A stretch of DNA of 64,000 bases, from positions 704,960-768,959 of the forward strand of contig NZ_KE384560.1 in assembly GCF_000426725.1 (NCBI RefSeq), read 5' to 3'. Positions 62,703-64,000 of this stretch are shown here, piece by piece. The stretch is from Sporocytophaga myxococcoides DSM 11118. GTDB lineage: Bacteria; Bacteroidota; Bacteroidia; Cytophagales; Cytophagaceae. Numbering within the stretch: position 1 is the stretch's first letter; each line of letters starts with the position of its first letter. Below the pieces are notes generated by a model that ran no database searches, was not told the origin of the DNA, and worked only from the letters and a program-made list of their open reading frames with translations. A program made the translations under genes and the position numbers.

Positions 62703-64000
62703 TGTGTTCGATTTCAACGTGTTCTATTTCTTCAGTTAAAGGGGTTTCATGTTCATCTTTGATAAGCTTACGACCACCAGCAATTGTGCCGAATATGTAA
62801 TACAAACCAGGGACGATAATTACGCCGAAAATTGTTCCGAAAAGCATACCACCTAGTGCGGATGAACCGATAGTTTGGTTACCAATAGCTCCAGCACCGT
62901 GGGCAATCACTAATGGAATCAATCCCGCGATAAAGGCAAACGATGTCATTAGAATCGGTCTGAAACGAACTTTAGCACCTTCTATGGCCGCATCAAGGAC
63001 TGTTGCCCCCTGTTGTTGTTTTTGAACGGCAAACTCAACAATCAATACGGCATTTTTTCCGAGAAGACCGACAAGCATTACCAGTCCTACTTGTGCATAA
63101 ATATCATTTGCAAGCCCCATTCCTTTAATCATCAGGAATGATCCGAAAACTCCGGCCGGCAGAGAGAAAATAACTGCCAAGGGTATGATAAAGCTTTCGT
63201 ACTGCCCAACAAGAACGAAGTAAACAAAGACTAATACAATAAGGAAGATATATACAGCTTCATTTCCACGTCTTGTTTCATCATATGAAAGTGCTGCCCA
63301 GTCTATATCAAAGCCGTGAGGTAAAGTTTTGGCAGCTACTTCTTTTACTGCTTCGATAGCTTCACCACTACTATATCCTCTTGCGGCACCACCTCTGATA
63401 CCTGCAGTGTTGTACATATTGTATCTATTGATTTCATTGGCTCCCTGCTTCTTTGTAATTTTCATGAAAGCCGAGAAAGGAACCATTTCACCTTGGTCAT
63501 TTTTTACGTACAGATTCATAATATCAGAAGGGAGCTTCCTATATTCAGGAGCTGCTTGCACGAATACCTTGAAAAAGCGTTGGTATTTAATAAAACCTAG
63601 TTCATATGTACTTCCTACAAAGGTCGATAGCGTATTCATCGCGTTTCCGATAGAAACTCCTTTTTGCATCGCCAATTGATTATCGAAATCAATCTCATAT
63701 TGTGGATAGTTTGCGCTAAAGAAGGTAAATAAACCTGTTAACTCTTTGCGTTTTTTCAGTTCACCGATGAATTCATTTGTTACCGATTCAAGCTGCTTGT
63801 AATCTCCACTGTTAGTTTTATCCAATAATTGTAAAGCAAAACCACCTGCAGCTCCGAATCCAGGTACAGCCGGAGGATCGAAAAACTCAATTGTTGCCCC
63901 AGGGATCTCCTTGGCTTTTTCTTCCAATTCCTCAATAATTTCAGTTACAGAATGGTGTCGTTCTGACCAAGGTTTAAGGTTAATCAAACAGGTTCCGGCA
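62695..64000 (-). CDS. RND efflux transporter, HAE1 family (copy 2, 5' end outside window)
   Basis: The open frame runs off the right edge, so only the C-terminal 430 or so residues are present. They align with copy 1 from its residue about 620: SGTCLINLKPW at the edge, EFFDPPAVPGFGAAGGFALQ, FTFFSANYPQYEIDFDNQLA, VGLLGKNAVLIVEFAVQKQ and GGMLFGTIFGVIIVPGLYY. The start ATT at 63987 is not meaningful. It shares operon structure with copy 1. A membrane fusion protein gene is expected beyond the window. Confidence 0.93.
   Translation of the reverse strand, partial: AGTCLINLKPWSERHHSVTEIIEELEEKAKEIPGATIEFFDPPAVPGFGAAGGFALQLLDKTNSGDYKQLESVTNEFIGELKKRKELTGLFTFFSANYPQYEIDFDNQLAMQKGVSIGNAMNTLSTFVGSTYELGFIKYQRFFKVFVQAAPEYRKLPSDIMNLYVKNDQGEMVPFSAFMKITKKQGANEINRYNMYNTAGIRGGAARGYSSGEAIEAVKEVAAKTLPHGFDIDWAALSYDETRRGNEAVYIFLIVLVFVYFVLVGQYESFIIPLAVIFSLPAGVFGSFLMIKGMGLANDIYAQVGLVMLVGLLGKNAVLIVEFAVQKQQQGATVLDAAIEGAKVRFRPILMTSFAFIAGLIPLVIAHGAGAIGNQTIGSSALGGMLFGTIFGVIIVPGLYYIFGTIAGGRKLIKDEHETPLTEEIEHVEIEHNA

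Noticed and set aside
1-64000. CRISPR array or phage-defence operon
   Set aside because: No regularly spaced long repeats and no Cas, restriction or Abi-type protein were found; the 7-bp repeats have no spacers.

Overview
The window is a low-GC chromosomal segment of a Bacteroidota bacterium, most likely a Cytophagales member resembling Cytophaga or Sporocytophaga. The evidence is: several large secreted proteins with type IX secretion (T9SS) C-terminal sorting domains; an SdhC-SdhA-SdhB complex with the five-helix cytochrome b form; Bacteroidota-type promoter boxes (TTG, about 20 nt, TAnnTTTG); few Shine-Dalgarno sequences; and Bacteroidota-flavoured house-keeping proteins. The genus is inferred from style, not from a database match.

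Layout. 0-3.8 kb: the end of a small secreted protein, a bidirectional terminator, and sdhCAB on the minus strand behind a good promoter. 3.9-16.3 kb, mainly plus strand: a T9SS type B surface protein, fabD, folK (minus), sppA-bioB, a PRC-barrel gene, then the overlapping biotin genes bioF-bioD-bioA and a secreted protein of unknown role. 16.3-21.9 kb, minus strand: a tight run phoH, M43 metalloprotease, comEC-like, enoyl-CoA hydratase. 22-27 kb, plus: a SAM hydroxide adenosyltransferase family gene, purL and a small hypothetical gene. 27.4-40.4 kb: a PAS-LuxR regulator, a T9SS parallel beta-helix protein, a fatty acid desaturase, tRNA-Leu(CAA), PEP synthase with a small upstream ORF, an HtrA-like lipoprotein, a second M43 protease and a TerC-family protein.

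40.4-46.6 kb is an accessory, decaying stretch. It holds a 39-codon stump of a nucleotidyltransferase gene, several small proteins of unknown function, a membrane protein ending in a DUF922-like HExxH domain, a startless ORF, a bestrophin-like channel and a T9SS-cargo pseudogene with an in-frame stop. 46.6-52.7 kb holds small enzymes and domain proteins (DUF2200, metallophosphatase, NAD(P)-binding protein, FG-GAP T9SS protein, DinB, SRPBCC, monooxygenase-like, ATP-grasp). 52.7-64 kb holds two paralogous RND efflux operons. The first is complete (membrane fusion protein, pump, outer membrane factor); the second runs off the right edge. A large EF-hand membrane protein of unknown function lies between them.

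The most unusual structural signal is a family of 7-bp tandem repeats that starts at or directly after the stop codon of three unrelated genes and always reads AAAGTTA-like in the sense of the upstream transcript. No CRISPR array, complete insertion sequence, prophage or recognisable defence or secretion island was seen.
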